From Hydrogenophaga sp. (GTDB taxonomy: Bacteria > Pseudomonadota > Gammaproteobacteria > Burkholderiales > Burkholderiaceae_C), in assembly GCF_018780385.1 (NCBI RefSeq), contig NZ_JADMJO010000056.1, positions 1 through 49,654 on the forward strand: a stretch of DNA of 49,654 bases, written 5' to 3'. Under the pieces are notes generated by a model. It did not search any database. It was not told where the DNA came from and saw only the letters and a program-made list of their open reading frames with translations. Positions 25,846-33,994 of this stretch are shown in pieces (the first letter of the stretch is position 1; each line of letters begins with the position of its first letter). A program made the translations under genes and the position numbers.

Positions 25846-26231
25846 GGTTCCACCTTCGCGCCTTTCTCCCGCAGCAGCGCGCGCAGCACCGAGCGGTGGC
25901 AGTGCGATTCGTCTTCGCAGTAGCAGCCCACGGAAAAATCCGTCTGGTGCGAGAGCGTCGCAAGCAGATCGAGGCTGCGGCTGTTGTCGGGCGTGGCCAT
26001 TTCGGTGCGGTATTTTCGCGTGAAGGCCAGCCACTGCGTGGGTGTCTGTGCGGCCTGACCGAGCTTCATGGTCTCCACGCTGGGCGCGAGGTTGGGGAAC
26101 CACACGTCGTACCAGTTGCCCGAGGCGAAGGCGGTCTTGGGCACGCCGCGCGGTGGCCGTCGCACGGTGCCGATGCGGGTGCCTTCGCCCACCCCCCTGT
26201 CGCTGCCCAGCCGAACCACGCGAATGACCAC
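25842..26231 (-). CDS. DUF488 family protein
   Basis: A 129-aa protein of the DUF488 family: IRVVRLGSDRGVGEGTRIGTVRRPPRGV at the N-terminus, NWYDVWFPNLAPS, and the typical C-terminal SVGCYCEDESHCHRSVLRALL with clustered Cys/His. The start is GTG at 26231 with AGGAG 6 bases upstream; the open frame continues upstream but lacks family similarity. Coupled to the DUF1772 gene downstream. Role unknown. Confidence 0.87.
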   Translation of the reverse strand: MVIRVVRLGSDRGVGEGTRIGTVRRPPRGVPKTAFASGNWYDVWFPNLAPSVETMKLGQAAQTPTQWLAFTRKYRTEMATPDNSRSLDLLATLSHQTDFSVGCYCEDESHCHRSVLRALLREKGAKVEP

Positions 26232-26269
26232 GGTGTCTCCTCGTTTGTTGCAACCCCGAGCGTCGCAGA

Positions 26270-27394
26270 TCAGATGCGCGAGCCGTCTTCCAGAAAACGC
26301 TCCTCGCGCTCGAACACACCTTGCACGCCGTAGTGCTTGCGGCGCAGCAGCACGCCACGCTCGCCGTGTTCGTCTTCGCGCGCGAGCACGCCCGTTTCGG
26401 TGAAGTATTTCTGCCAGCCTTGCAGACGGCCGTTGCGCTCGTTGTTCACCGCCGCGGGCAGGCCGTTGTCCCAGAAACTCTCGGTGGTGCGCTCCTGGTT
26501 GCGGCCGTCGCGGCGGATCTGCTGGCGCAGCTTCTGCTTGCCGTTCAGGTACCACTGGTGGATGCGCTGTTCAAAGCCGTCGGCCCAGGTGGTTTCCTGG
26601 GTGAGTTGTCCGCTCTCGGCCCACTCGCGAGCGACCCCTTCGCGGCCCTCGCGGCTGTTGGGATCGCGTTCGATGAAGTCGGCCTCCGAGCGTGGCTTGC
26701 CCGATGCGTAGAACACCCGCTTGATGCGCCGGCCGTCCTTGAGTTCTTCGTTGCGCACGAGCCGACCTTCGCGGTCGAGCACGGCCAAGCGCTGCAGTTG
26801 GCCTTGCAGGTAGCTCACGGTGCCCACGGGCTTGCCGGCCTCGCGGTAGAGCGTGACCTCGCTGGCGCGGCCGGCGTGACCACACACCTCGCGGTCTTGC
26901 GGCACCAGCGTCACGGCGGCACAGCGCAGCTCGGTCAAGCTGCCGTCGGCCAGCCAGGCGATGGTGAGCACGGTGCGCCGGCCGGCCGAAAAATGCAGTT
27001 CCTGCAGGTGACCGGCTTCGGCAAAGTTTTTCTGCACGCCCACGGCGTTGCCGTCTTCGAGGTTCTCTTCCTTGCGCAGCGTTCCCTTTGCATCAAAGGT
27101 GCGCGCCACGCCATCGCGGTTGCCGCGTTCGTTGACGCTGTACTCGCGCCGCTCACCGTCGGCCAGCACCATCACCACCGGCCCGACCAAGCGGCCATCA
27201 CGCAGCGTCTGGTCCAGGCGGCGCACCTGGCCATCGTCGTCGGTGCAGCGCATCACGCCACTTTTTCCAGCGGTGGTGTTGCCGTTGTAGGGACTCACGC
27301 TCTCCCCATTGAGCTCGCAGCGCTGGATGGCCCAGGCGTTGGCGCAGCACAGGGCGCTGAGGATGAGGGACAGCAGGCGCGTTTCAATCGACAT
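26270..27394 (-). CDS. Exported YwqK/MORN-like repeat protein
   Basis: A 374-aa protein with a signal peptide (LLSLILSALCCANAWA-IQ). The mature part is a run of about ten 20-25-residue units such as KRVFYASGKPRSEADFIE, QWYLNGKQKLRQQIRRDG, SFWDNGLPAAVNNERNG and KYFTETGVLAREDEHGERG, typical of YwqK-like 'antitoxin' and MORN-type repeats. The name 'antitoxin' is unlikely to fit because this one is exported. It overlaps the PIN-domain gene by 11 bases. Confidence 0.8.
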   Translation of the reverse strand: MSIETRLLSLILSALCCANAWAIQRCELNGESVSPYNGNTTAGKSGVMRCTDDDGQVRRLDQTLRDGRLVGPVVMVLADGERREYSVNERGNRDGVARTFDAKGTLRKEENLEDGNAVGVQKNFAEAGHLQELHFSAGRRTVLTIAWLADGSLTELRCAAVTLVPQDREVCGHAGRASEVTLYREAGKPVGTVSYLQGQLQRLAVLDREGRLVRNEELKDGRRIKRVFYASGKPRSEADFIERDPNSREGREGVAREWAESGQLTQETTWADGFEQRIHQWYLNGKQKLRQQIRRDGRNQERTTESFWDNGLPAAVNNERNGRLQGWQKYFTETGVLAREDEHGERGVLLRRKHYGVQGVFEREERFLEDGSRI

Positions 27395-27827
27395 GGCTGG
27401 GGCTCCACTCTCGACAAACGTTGACACCGACACGCGCCAGGCGCTTGGCCATGCAGAGCACCGCGTCGTCCTTGCTGACCAGTGTGGCGCGGTGTGCCGC
27501 CGCGAGGTCGATGAACTTCTGATCGTCGGCGTCCTTGCAGGTATAGGCCGCCTTGGGTGCCTCCGGCACGAGGCGCGTGCAGCGGTCGAACGCATCGAGC
27601 ACGTCTTGCGCGGGCCGGGCCTGCGCGGTCAGGCGGCGCGCGATCTGCGGGTAGGTGAGCACACGCACGAGCTCTTCACGCATCGCGGCGGTGGCCAGCC
27701 ATTCGCCGGGCGTGCGCTCCAGCGCCTCGCGCAGCGGCGCGGTGGCCGGATCCTGGAAAACGAAAAGGTCGAGCGCGATGTTGGTGTCGAGCACCAGCAC
27801 GTCGGTGGTGTCGGGCACCGCGACCAC
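27384..27827 (-). CDS. PIN-domain protein (putative toxin-like ribonuclease)
   Basis: A 147-aa protein. PIN-domain acidic residues are visible: VLVLDTNIALDLFVF (first Asp), the Glu in REELVRVLTYP, and CKDADDQKFIDLAAAHRATLVSKDDAVL for the later Asps. Such domains cleave RNA and are often VapC-like toxins, but there is no small antitoxin gene beside it. The start is GTG at 27827, 2 bases after the rlmL stop, with GAGGA upstream. It lies between rlmL and the YwqK-like gene in one co-directional run. Confidence 0.85.
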   Translation of the reverse strand: MVAVPDTTDVLVLDTNIALDLFVFQDPATAPLREALERTPGEWLATAAMREELVRVLTYPQIARRLTAQARPAQDVLDAFDRCTRLVPEAPKAAYTCKDADDQKFIDLAAAHRATLVSKDDAVLCMAKRLARVGVNVCREWSPSHVD

Positions 27828-27829
27828 GC

Positions 27830-29176
27830 TCAGTCCTCGGCGTCGGGCTCGGGGCGCGGCTTGCGCGCGATGAGGTCGAAGCGGAACAGGCGGCACTCGA
27901 TCGGACCGTTCCACAGCGGCACGCGGCGCGATTCCTTGAAGCGCATCTTGCCCGGCAACTTGAGGTCGGGCGTGAGCAGCCAGGCGCTCCAGCCGGCGTA
28001 GTGGCTCTTCCAGTGGGCGGCGAGCTGGTTGAAGAAGTCACTACCGTCACCGCCGTCGGCCATCTGCGCACTCTCCCTGCCCAGGCCCGGTGCGGGTGGC
28101 GCGGCCTTGCCCACGGTGAAGGTGCGGGGCTCGCGCGGCGCCATGCGCTGGGCGCGGGCGCTCGCACGGTCTTCCGAACTTTGCCCGGCCACACCAGCGG
28201 CGGCAATGCGCTCGCCGTAGGGCGGGTTGAGCAGCATCACACCGGGCTTGTCGCTCGGCGGCATGCGCTGCAGGGCGTCGCCACCCCGCAGCTCGATGGC
28301 GTGGGCCACACCCGCGCGCTCGGCGTTGCGTTGGGCGAAGTCGACCATGCGGAAGGACACGTCGCTGCCGAAGACGATGGGCGCGTGGCCCTCGGGCCAC
28401 TCGCGCTGCTGGCGTTCGGCGTCTTCCAGAATGGGTTGCCACACGTGCGGCTGGAACGGCAGCAGCTTCTCGAAGGCGAAACGGCGCAGCAGGCCTGGCG
28501 CGATGTTGAGCGCGATCTGCGCCGCCTCGATCACCACCGTGCCGCTGCCGCAGCAGGGGTCGTACAGCGGCACGATCTCGTCCAGTGGCTGGTCGGCGCA
28601 GGCGTCCCAGCCGGTGGCGGCGATCATGGCCGCGGCCAGGGTTTCCTTCAGCGGCGCATCGCCCTTGTCTTCGCGCCAGCCGCGCTTGAACAGCGGCTCG
28701 CCCGAGGTGTCGATGTACAGGCTCACCGTGTCGGTGGTCAGGTGCACGTAAATCCGCACGTCGGGCCAGGTGGTGTTGACGCTGGGCCGCTCACCGCGCT
28801 TCTCGCGGAAGCGGTCACAAATGGCGTCTTTCACCTTCAGCGCGGCGAAGTTCAGCGAGGTCAACGGGCTGTGCTGCGCGGTGATCTCGACCTTGATGGT
28901 CTGCGCCGGCGTGAACCAGATCTCCCAGGCCACGTCGCTGGCGGCGTGGTAGAGATCTTGTTCGCTGCGGTATTCGCCGTGCCAGAGCTGTACCAGCACC
29001 CGCTGCGTGAGGCGGCTGTGCAGGTTCAGGCGCATGGCGTCGCGCCACGATGCGTTGAGCGCCACGCCGCCGCGCGCCTTGTGCGGCGCGTCCACGCCGG
29101 TGATGCGTTTGACCTCGGCAGCGAGCATGTCCTCCACGCCGGCGGCGCAGGGGAGGAAAACTTGTAGTTGGTTCAA
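27830..29176 (-). CDS. rlmL: THUMP-domain RNA methyltransferase (RlmL-type, 23S rRNA m2G2445)
   Basis: A 448-aa class I SAM methyltransferase. It has an N-terminal FLPCAAGVEDMLAAEV region, a THUMP RNA-binding domain (about 45-155), and the catalytic part with YDPCCGSGTVVIEAAQIA (SAM site), FGSDVSFRMVDFAQRNAERAG and the MLLNPPYGERI motif for guanine N2 methylation. It matches the RlmL half of E. coli RlmKL. A Pro/Ala/Arg-rich insertion of about 50 residues (QSSEDRASARAQRMAPREPR...) follows NPPYG. The start is TTG at 29176, overlapping the rpoN stop; the family begins NQLQVFLPCAAG. Confidence 0.88.
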   Translation of the reverse strand: MNQLQVFLPCAAGVEDMLAAEVKRITGVDAPHKARGGVALNASWRDAMRLNLHSRLTQRVLVQLWHGEYRSEQDLYHAASDVAWEIWFTPAQTIKVEITAQHSPLTSLNFAALKVKDAICDRFREKRGERPSVNTTWPDVRIYVHLTTDTVSLYIDTSGEPLFKRGWREDKGDAPLKETLAAAMIAATGWDACADQPLDEIVPLYDPCCGSGTVVIEAAQIALNIAPGLLRRFAFEKLLPFQPHVWQPILEDAERQQREWPEGHAPIVFGSDVSFRMVDFAQRNAERAGVAHAIELRGGDALQRMPPSDKPGVMLLNPPYGERIAAAGVAGQSSEDRASARAQRMAPREPRTFTVGKAAPPAPGLGRESAQMADGGDGSDFFNQLAAHWKSHYAGWSAWLLTPDLKLPGKMRFKESRRVPLWNGPIECRLFRFDLIARKPRPEPDAED

Positions 29177-30798
29177 AGTGTTTTGCGAAGATTGGCAGGC
29201 GCAATGCGCAGCGCCTCGCGGTACTTGGCCACGGTGCGGCGCGCGCACTCGATGCCCTGCTCGCGCAGCAGGTCGGAGAGCTGGTTGTCCGACAGCGGCT
29301 TGGCCGGCTCCTCGGCCGAAATGAACTGCTTGAGCAACGCGCGCACCGCCGTGCTCGACGCGTTGCCACCGGTTTCGGTGCCCAGCGACGAACCGAAGAA
29401 GTACTTGAGTTCGTAGGTGCCGAAGGGCGTGGACATGTACTTGGCGGTGGTCACGCGGCTGATGGTGGACTCGTGCAGCCCGAGTTCGTCGGCGATCTCG
29501 CGCAGCACCAGCGGGCGCATGGCGAGTTCGCCGTGCATGAAGAAGTTGCGCTGGCGCTCGACGATGGCGCTGGACACGCGCAGGATCGTGTCAAAGCGCT
29601 GCTGGATGTTCTTGATGAACCAGCGCGCCTCCTGCAGGCGCTGCTGCATGGCAGCGTGCCCGGCCTCACCGCCGTTGTCGCGCCCGCCGCGGTTCTGGCG
29701 CATGGCGCTGGCGTAGACGTCGTGCACGCGCAGGCGCGGCATCACCTCGGGGTTGAGCAACACCTTGAAGCCGCGGCCGGCGCGCGTCACCAGCACGTCG
29801 GGCACCACCAGGTTGCGCTCCACGTCCACGAAGCGGCGGCCCGGCTTGGGCTCCAGGCGAGCAATGAGGCCGAGTGCGGCGCGCACCATTTCGTCGTCCA
29901 GGCCGCACAGATTGCACAAGCGCTTGACATCCCGCTTGGCCACCAGCTCCATGGTCTGCCCGCAGATGGCCAGAGCAGCCCGGGCTTCGGGCGTGTTGCG
30001 CATCTCCAGAATCTGCAGGCGCAGGCATTCGGCAAGGTTGCGCGCGCCCACCCCGGCGGGCTCCATGTGCTGCAGCAATTGCAGCGCCATGGCCAGGCGC
30101 TGCTCCAGCGCCTCGCGTTCTTCCAGGCCTTCGTTCGGGTCGTCGGTTTCCATCGGGCCCGACAGGGCCTGCCAGGCCGCGGCCAGTTGGGCCAGCGTGT
30201 CTTCGATGTAGCCATCGTCGCTGAGCGACTCGATCAGGAAATACAGCGCGGCACGGTCTTCGTCCGACAGGCGCAGGCAGCGGGCCTGGTCGTGCAGGTG
30301 GTCTTGCAGGCTGATGTGGGCGCGGGCCAGATCGGCGGCGCTCGCGGTGTCGTCGTCACCGGATGAATTGTTGTTGCGCGCGGGTGCGTCACCGCCCCAC
30401 TCGCTGTCGTCCGGCGCCATCTCCACCGTACCGTCACCCTCCCAGCTTTCTTCCACCGGCGTGGCGCCGTCGAGCTTGCTCTCGATCGCGTCGCCCTCGC
30501 TGGTGTCACTGGAGCTGCTGCTCGATTCGTTGCTGGAGAGCATCGGGCCTGGCGCCTCGGGCAGCGCGGCCTCGGCGATCTGCTCGCCCGCGCTCACCGG
30601 TGCGTCGGTCTGCTCCAGACCAAAGGCTTCACGCTCGGCGAGGTCTTCGGAGCGTTCGAGGAACGGGTTCTCGTCGAGCATCTGCTCGACCTCCTGCGCC
30701 ATCTCCAGCGTCGAGAGCTGCAGCAGGCGGATGGACTGCTGCAACTGGGGCGTGAGCGCCAGGTGCTGCGATACCCGAAGTGACAGGCCTTGTTTCAC
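29173..30798 (-). CDS. rpoN: RNA polymerase sigma-54 factor
   Basis: Sigma-54 directs transcription from -24/-12 promoters with activator ATPases. The 541-aa protein has region I (MKQGLSLRVSQHLALTPQLQQSIRLLQLSTLEMAQEVEQMLDENPFLE, Gln-rich), an acidic region II (about 60-150), the core-binding region III, and the C-terminal RpoN box ARRTVAKYREALRI plus HTH (LHESTISRVTTAKYMSTPFGTYELKYFF). The start is GTG at 30798. No upstream ATG is possible because the dispersed repeat copy C lies there. It follows lptB and precedes rlmL. Confidence 0.96.
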   Translation of the reverse strand: MKQGLSLRVSQHLALTPQLQQSIRLLQLSTLEMAQEVEQMLDENPFLERSEDLAEREAFGLEQTDAPVSAGEQIAEAALPEAPGPMLSSNESSSSSSDTSEGDAIESKLDGATPVEESWEGDGTVEMAPDDSEWGGDAPARNNNSSGDDDTASAADLARAHISLQDHLHDQARCLRLSDEDRAALYFLIESLSDDGYIEDTLAQLAAAWQALSGPMETDDPNEGLEEREALEQRLAMALQLLQHMEPAGVGARNLAECLRLQILEMRNTPEARAALAICGQTMELVAKRDVKRLCNLCGLDDEMVRAALGLIARLEPKPGRRFVDVERNLVVPDVLVTRAGRGFKVLLNPEVMPRLRVHDVYASAMRQNRGGRDNGGEAGHAAMQQRLQEARWFIKNIQQRFDTILRVSSAIVERQRNFFMHGELAMRPLVLREIADELGLHESTISRVTTAKYMSTPFGTYELKYFFGSSLGTETGGNASSTAVRALLKQFISAEEPAKPLSDNQLSDLLREQGIECARRTVAKYREALRIAPANLRKTL

Positions 30799-30800
30799 AG

Positions 30801-30875
30801 GCTCCCCCCCCGCCGCGCTGCGCGCGTCCCCCCCAGGGGGGCGCACCCTGGGACCGGCGAAGCCGGATCCTCGGG
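30801..30875 (+). repeat. Dispersed GC-rich palindromic repeat, copy C (diverged)
   Basis: Contains three close dyads: CGCGCTGCGCGCG, CCCCCCAGGGGGG and CCGGCGAAGCCGG. The order of blocks matches copies A and B (CCCCC start, GCGCGGG-like dyad, CCCCCC/GGGGGG dyad, then a GGGG-CCGGC tail), but base identity is lower. It lies directly upstream of the rpoN start in the 142-base lptB-rpoN gap. Confidence 0.6.
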
Positions 30876-30940
30876 TGCCCTGGATGGGGCACCTCGCGCC
30901 GGTGAAATTGCACAGCCGTGCAGGGAGCGGATGCTTTCCA

Positions 30941-31744
30941 TCACATGCGGAAGTGTTCGCCGAGATAGACGCGGCGCACGTCCGCGTTCTCGACGATCTC
31001 GGCCGGTGTTCCGCTGGTGAGCACGTGGCCGTCGTTGATGATGTAGGCGCGGTCGCAGATGCCCAGGGTTTCGCGCACGTTGTGATCGGTGATGAGCACG
31101 CCAATGCCGCGCGACTTGAGGAAACCGATGATGCGCTGGATCTCGATCACGGCGATCGGGTCGATGCCGGCGAAAGGCTCGTCGAGCAGGATGAAACGCG
31201 GGTTGGTGGCCAGGGCGCGCGCGATCTCGACCCGGCGACGCTCACCACCCGAGAGCGCGGGCGCGGGCGAATCGCGCAGGTGGTCCACGTGCAGGTCCTT
31301 GAGCAACTCGTCGAGCCTGGCTTCGATGGCCGCCTTGCTCAGCGCCTTGCCGGCGTCGTCCTCTTGCAACTCCAGCACCGCGCGCACGTTGTCGGCCACG
31401 TTGAGCTTGCGAAAAATCGAGGCTTCCTGTGGCAGGTAGCCCAGGCCCAGGCGCGCGCGGCGGTGGATGGGCAGGTCCTGGATGGCCTGGCCGTCGAGCA
31501 GGATCTGCCCGGCGTCCGAGCGCAGCAGGCCGACCAACATATAGAAAGAAGTGGTCTTGCCCGCGCCATTGGGGCCCAGGAGGCCGACGACTTCACCCTT
31601 GAAGACCGCGAGCGACACGTCCTTGACCACCTTGCGGCTGCCGTAAGCCTTCTGCAGGCCCTGGGCCTCCAGCCGGCTGAGATCGGGGGCGGGCGCCGAG
31701 CGCTTGCCCGGGCTCAAGGCCTGTGCCGAGGGCATCGCCGTCAC
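30941..31744 (-). CDS. lptB: Lipopolysaccharide export ABC transporter ATP-binding protein
   Basis: LptB powers extraction of LPS from the inner membrane with LptFG. The 267-aa ATPase has Walker [15 protein letters not shown]-loop [16 protein letters not shown], signature [15 protein letters not shown], Walker [14 protein letters not shown], and the switch His in [14 protein letters not shown]. About 25 extra N-terminal residues ([17 protein letters not shown]) precede the family start. GTG 31744 overlaps the lptA stop; ATG 31735 is also possible. Confidence 0.96.
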   Translation of the reverse strand: MTAMPSAQALSPGKRSAPAPDLSRLEAQGLQKAYGSRKVVKDVSLAVFKGEVVGLLGPNGAGKTTSFYMLVGLLRSDAGQILLDGQAIQDLPIHRRARLGLGYLPQEASIFRKLNVADNVRAVLELQEDDAGKALSKAAIEARLDELLKDLHVDHLRDSPAPALSGGERRRVEIARALATNPRFILLDEPFAGIDPIAVIEIQRIIGFLKSRGIGVLITDHNVRETLGICDRAYIINDGHVLTSGTPAEIVENADVRRVYLGEHFRM

Positions 31745-32376
31745 TGCTGGCCCTCGCCAAGCTGGGTGCTGGGTCGAAGCTTGGCCGGCGGCGCCGGCCT
31801 GGGGGCGGGGGTGCCCTCCTTGGGCACGGGCGTGAGCATGGCGCGCACGCGTCCGGTGGGGTTGTTGGCGGTGCGGTTCGCCACGCCACCGTCCACCGTG
31901 AAGACATCGGTGGTGTTGTTGTAGACGATCACGCTGCCGGTGGTTTCGTCGTTGAGCTCGGTGCCTTTGAAGCGCTTGAGAATCGCATCACCCACGAAAC
32001 GCACGGTGTCGGCCTGGCTGTCGTACTCGATGCGCAGGGCCGTGCCTTCAATGAATTCGTCCACAAGGTCGCGCTTCTGACGGAAAAACCCCGGGCTGCC
32101 GTTGACGATGCCGAACTGGTTGCCCTGGGCGTCCTGGCGCACCTCGACCTTGGCACCCCGGATGATGATGGTGCCCTTGGTGATGACCACGTTGCCTGTG
32201 AAGATGCTGGTCTGGCGGGCGTCGTCGTAACGCAAGGCATCGGCCTCGGCATTGAGCGGCAGGTTGCGATCGGCCTTTTCGGCCTGCGCTGCACCGGTCA
32301 GCAGCAAACCCACCGCCAGGCAGGCGCTCGGCCAGAACGACCGGTGAAAGGAGAGGTGGGGCAAGGTGGAATGCAT
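31741..32376 (-). CDS. lptA: Lipopolysaccharide transport periplasmic protein
   Basis: A 211-aa LptA, which bridges LPS across the periplasm. It has a signal peptide ([16 protein letters not shown]) and the OstA/LptA beta-jellyroll: [67 protein letters not shown]. The C-terminal tail is Pro-rich. Its stop overlaps lptB by GTGA. The usual partner lptC is not upstream; dsbA is. Confidence 0.95.
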   Translation of the reverse strand: MHSTLPHLSFHRSFWPSACLAVGLLLTGAAQAEKADRNLPLNAEADALRYDDARQTSIFTGNVVITKGTIIIRGAKVEVRQDAQGNQFGIVNGSPGFFRQKRDLVDEFIEGTALRIEYDSQADTVRFVGDAILKRFKGTELNDETTGSVIVYNNTTDVFTVDGGVANRTANNPTGRVRAMLTPVPKEGTPAPRPAPPAKLRPSTQLGEGQQ

Positions 32377-32404
32377 GGAGTTTTAGGGCACGAAACTTGC
32401 ATTC

Positions 32405-32433
32405 ATTGTAACGACCGGATGCAGGTTGAACGG
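32405..32433 (-). promoter_or_regulatory. Likely promoter for lptA-lptB-rpoN
   Basis: On the minus strand TACAAT (complement of 32405-32410) matches the -10 consensus well and lies 29 bases upstream of the lptA ATG. The -35 region about 16-17 bases upstream (CGTTCA) is weak. The 188-base gap from lptA to dsbA also contains the perfect palindrome CATGAATTCATG (32467-32478), of unknown meaning. Confidence 0.5.
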
Positions 32434-32519
32434 GCCCGAGCGCCCCCTTTACCGACTCTTTTCGCACATGAATTCATGAATGTCGAGGAGTCAGCCCCAC
32501 CTCGACCCCCAAAGAGAAA

Positions 32520-32546
32520 GCCCGCCAGATGCGGGCCTTCTTTTTT
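32520..32546 (-). terminator. Rho-independent terminator after dsbA
   Basis: On the minus strand GCCCGC pairs with GCGGGC around a 5-base loop (32520-32536), followed by a TTTCTCTTT stretch. It starts about 20 bases after the dsbA stop. The opposite strand also ends in a T-run (32541-32546), so the structure could act in both directions. Confidence 0.75.
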
Positions 32547-32564
32547 GACGCGACGTGACGCGGC

Positions 32565-33218
32565 TCAGGCCTTGCGCGCTGCTTCGACGATCAAGGCGTC
32601 GGCCACCACCAGGGTGCGGGAGCCCTGACCATTGACGTAGTAGCGACCGGCAACGCCCAACGAAGGTGTGCCCTCGACCTTGTAGGCCTCCTGCAACTGG
32701 GTGGCCTTGGCGGCCAGAGCGACCGCGGGGCCGTTGTAGAACTCGTTGAAGCGGGCCATGTCCACGCCCCCCTGCTTGTCGATCCAGGCGGTGATGACGG
32801 GCTGGGTGGTGAGTTGCTGGCGGTCCACATGCATTGCCTGGAACACCTTGGAGTGCAGCCGGTCCACCAGCTTCATGGCTTCCAGGGTGAAGTACAGGCG
32901 CTGCATGGGCACAAAAGCGGGGCTGAAAGCCACCGGCATGCGCCGCACGTTCACATTGGCCGGCTTCTTCTTCATCCATTCGTCGAACGCGGGTTCGAAA
33001 TTGAAGCAATGGACGCAGCTGTAGGCGAAGAATTCGACCACCTCGACCTGGCTGGCCGGGCTCTCCACGGGCGCGGGGCGGCTCAGGCGAATGAAATCGG
33101 TGCCCTCCTTGGGCGCCACGCGCTGGGCCAGCGCAGGGGTGAGCGTCAGGCCACCGGTGGCGGCCAGGGCGGTGGTGCCGGCGGCCAGCAGGGACCGGGA
33201 AAAATCGCGACGTTGCAT
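32565..33218 (-). CDS. dsbA: Periplasmic thiol:disulfide oxidoreductase DsbA
   Basis: Introduces disulfide bonds into exported proteins. The 217-aa product has a twin-arginine-like export signal (MQRRDFSRSLLAAG, cleaved near ALA-Q32) and a thioredoxin fold with active site CVHC (Cys68-Val-His-Cys71, in EFFAYSCVHCFNFEP) and the cis-Pro loop VEGTPSLGV. The usual sequence is CPHC; the Val instead of Pro may change redox potential. It ends before a good terminator. Another Dsb-type thiol oxidase (DsbC/G-like) is less likely because the helical insert fits DsbA. Confidence 0.93.
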   Translation of the reverse strand: MQRRDFSRSLLAAGTTALAATGGLTLTPALAQRVAPKEGTDFIRLSRPAPVESPASQVEVVEFFAYSCVHCFNFEPAFDEWMKKKPANVNVRRMPVAFSPAFVPMQRLYFTLEAMKLVDRLHSKVFQAMHVDRQQLTTQPVITAWIDKQGGVDMARFNEFYNGPAVALAAKATQLQEAYKVEGTPSLGVAGRYYVNGQGSRTLVVADALIVEAARKA

Positions 33219-33295
33219 GGAATCAGACTCCTTGATGAGGCTTGCTTGGGGGCCGGCGGTGCGCTGAAAGTTCCCGGCCTGCCTGCGGCTGCGGG

Positions 33296-33994
33296 TCAGC
33301 GCTGGACGCGCACCAGCGCAGCTTCGACACCATTGGCAGCCAGTTGCTCCTGGGTAAGGTCGGCCAGCGCCTTCTGATTGAACGGGCCCACGCGCACGCG
33401 GTACACGGTTCGGCCGGATTGTTCGCGCTCGGTCACATCGGCGTTGATGCCCAACATGGCGAGCTTGGCACGCTGGGTTTCGGCGTCTTCGGGCGAGCGG
33501 AAGGCGCCGGCCTGCACGAAATAGGTGAACGGGTCCGCGCCGGGCGCGGGTGCGGCGGCGGGAGGGGTTCCTGCGGGCGCGGCGGCCGGTGGCGTGCCCA
33601 GCCGGGACTGGGCCAGTTCGCCCAGCGGATCGGCGGCCGGTTTGCTTCCGGCTGCTGGCACGGGTGGGAGGCCCTTGCCGTCGGCCGGTGGCACCACGAT
33701 CGCCCCTGCGGCCTCGGGTGCCGGCACCGGCACCGGGGGCGGCGCGGTGCCGGCCTCACCGTTGATGACCTTGTTGGGGTTCCAACCCTTGTTGCGCTCG
33801 GCTTCCAGCGCGTCCTGGCCGGCGTTGCGCGACACGTTGCGGTCGACAAACGGGATCGGCACGCGCGTGACGTAAACCGCCACCGCGAGCGCAATGCCCA
33901 GCCCCACCAGCAGACCCACCACGAGGCCGATCAAGGTGCCTCCGAGCGAACTCCGGGATTGCACAGGTTTCTTTTTCATCGCTTGTTTCGCCAT
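33296..33994 (-). CDS. SPOR-domain membrane protein
   Basis: A 232-aa bitopic protein: basic N-terminus, one membrane segment (LGGTLIGLVVGLLVGLGIALAVAVYV, about 18-42), a long Pro/Ala-rich periplasmic linker, and a C-terminal SPOR domain (FTYFVQAGAFRSPEDAETQRAKLAMLGINADV ... VYRVRVGPF) that binds denuded septal peptidoglycan, as in FtsN. Its ATG overlaps the argS stop as TGATG. Whether it is the FtsN of this organism or a second SPOR protein cannot be told. Confidence 0.9.
   Translation of the reverse strand: MAKQAMKKKPVQSRSSLGGTLIGLVVGLLVGLGIALAVAVYVTRVPIPFVDRNVSRNAGQDALEAERNKGWNPNKVINGEAGTAPPPVPVPAPEAAGAIVVPPADGKGLPPVPAAGSKPAADPLGELAQSRLGTPPAAAPAGTPPAAAPAPGADPFTYFVQAGAFRSPEDAETQRAKLAMLGINADVTEREQSGRTVYRVRVGPFNQKALADLTQEQLAANGVEAALVRVQR

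Noticed and set aside
26270..27394. YwqK-like protein as a true antitoxin
   Set aside because: It has a signal peptide and no toxin of the matching type is next to it; only the family name suggests the role.
29473..30366. Plus-strand frame within rpoN
   Set aside because: No family features; composition typical of an antisense shadow of rpoN.
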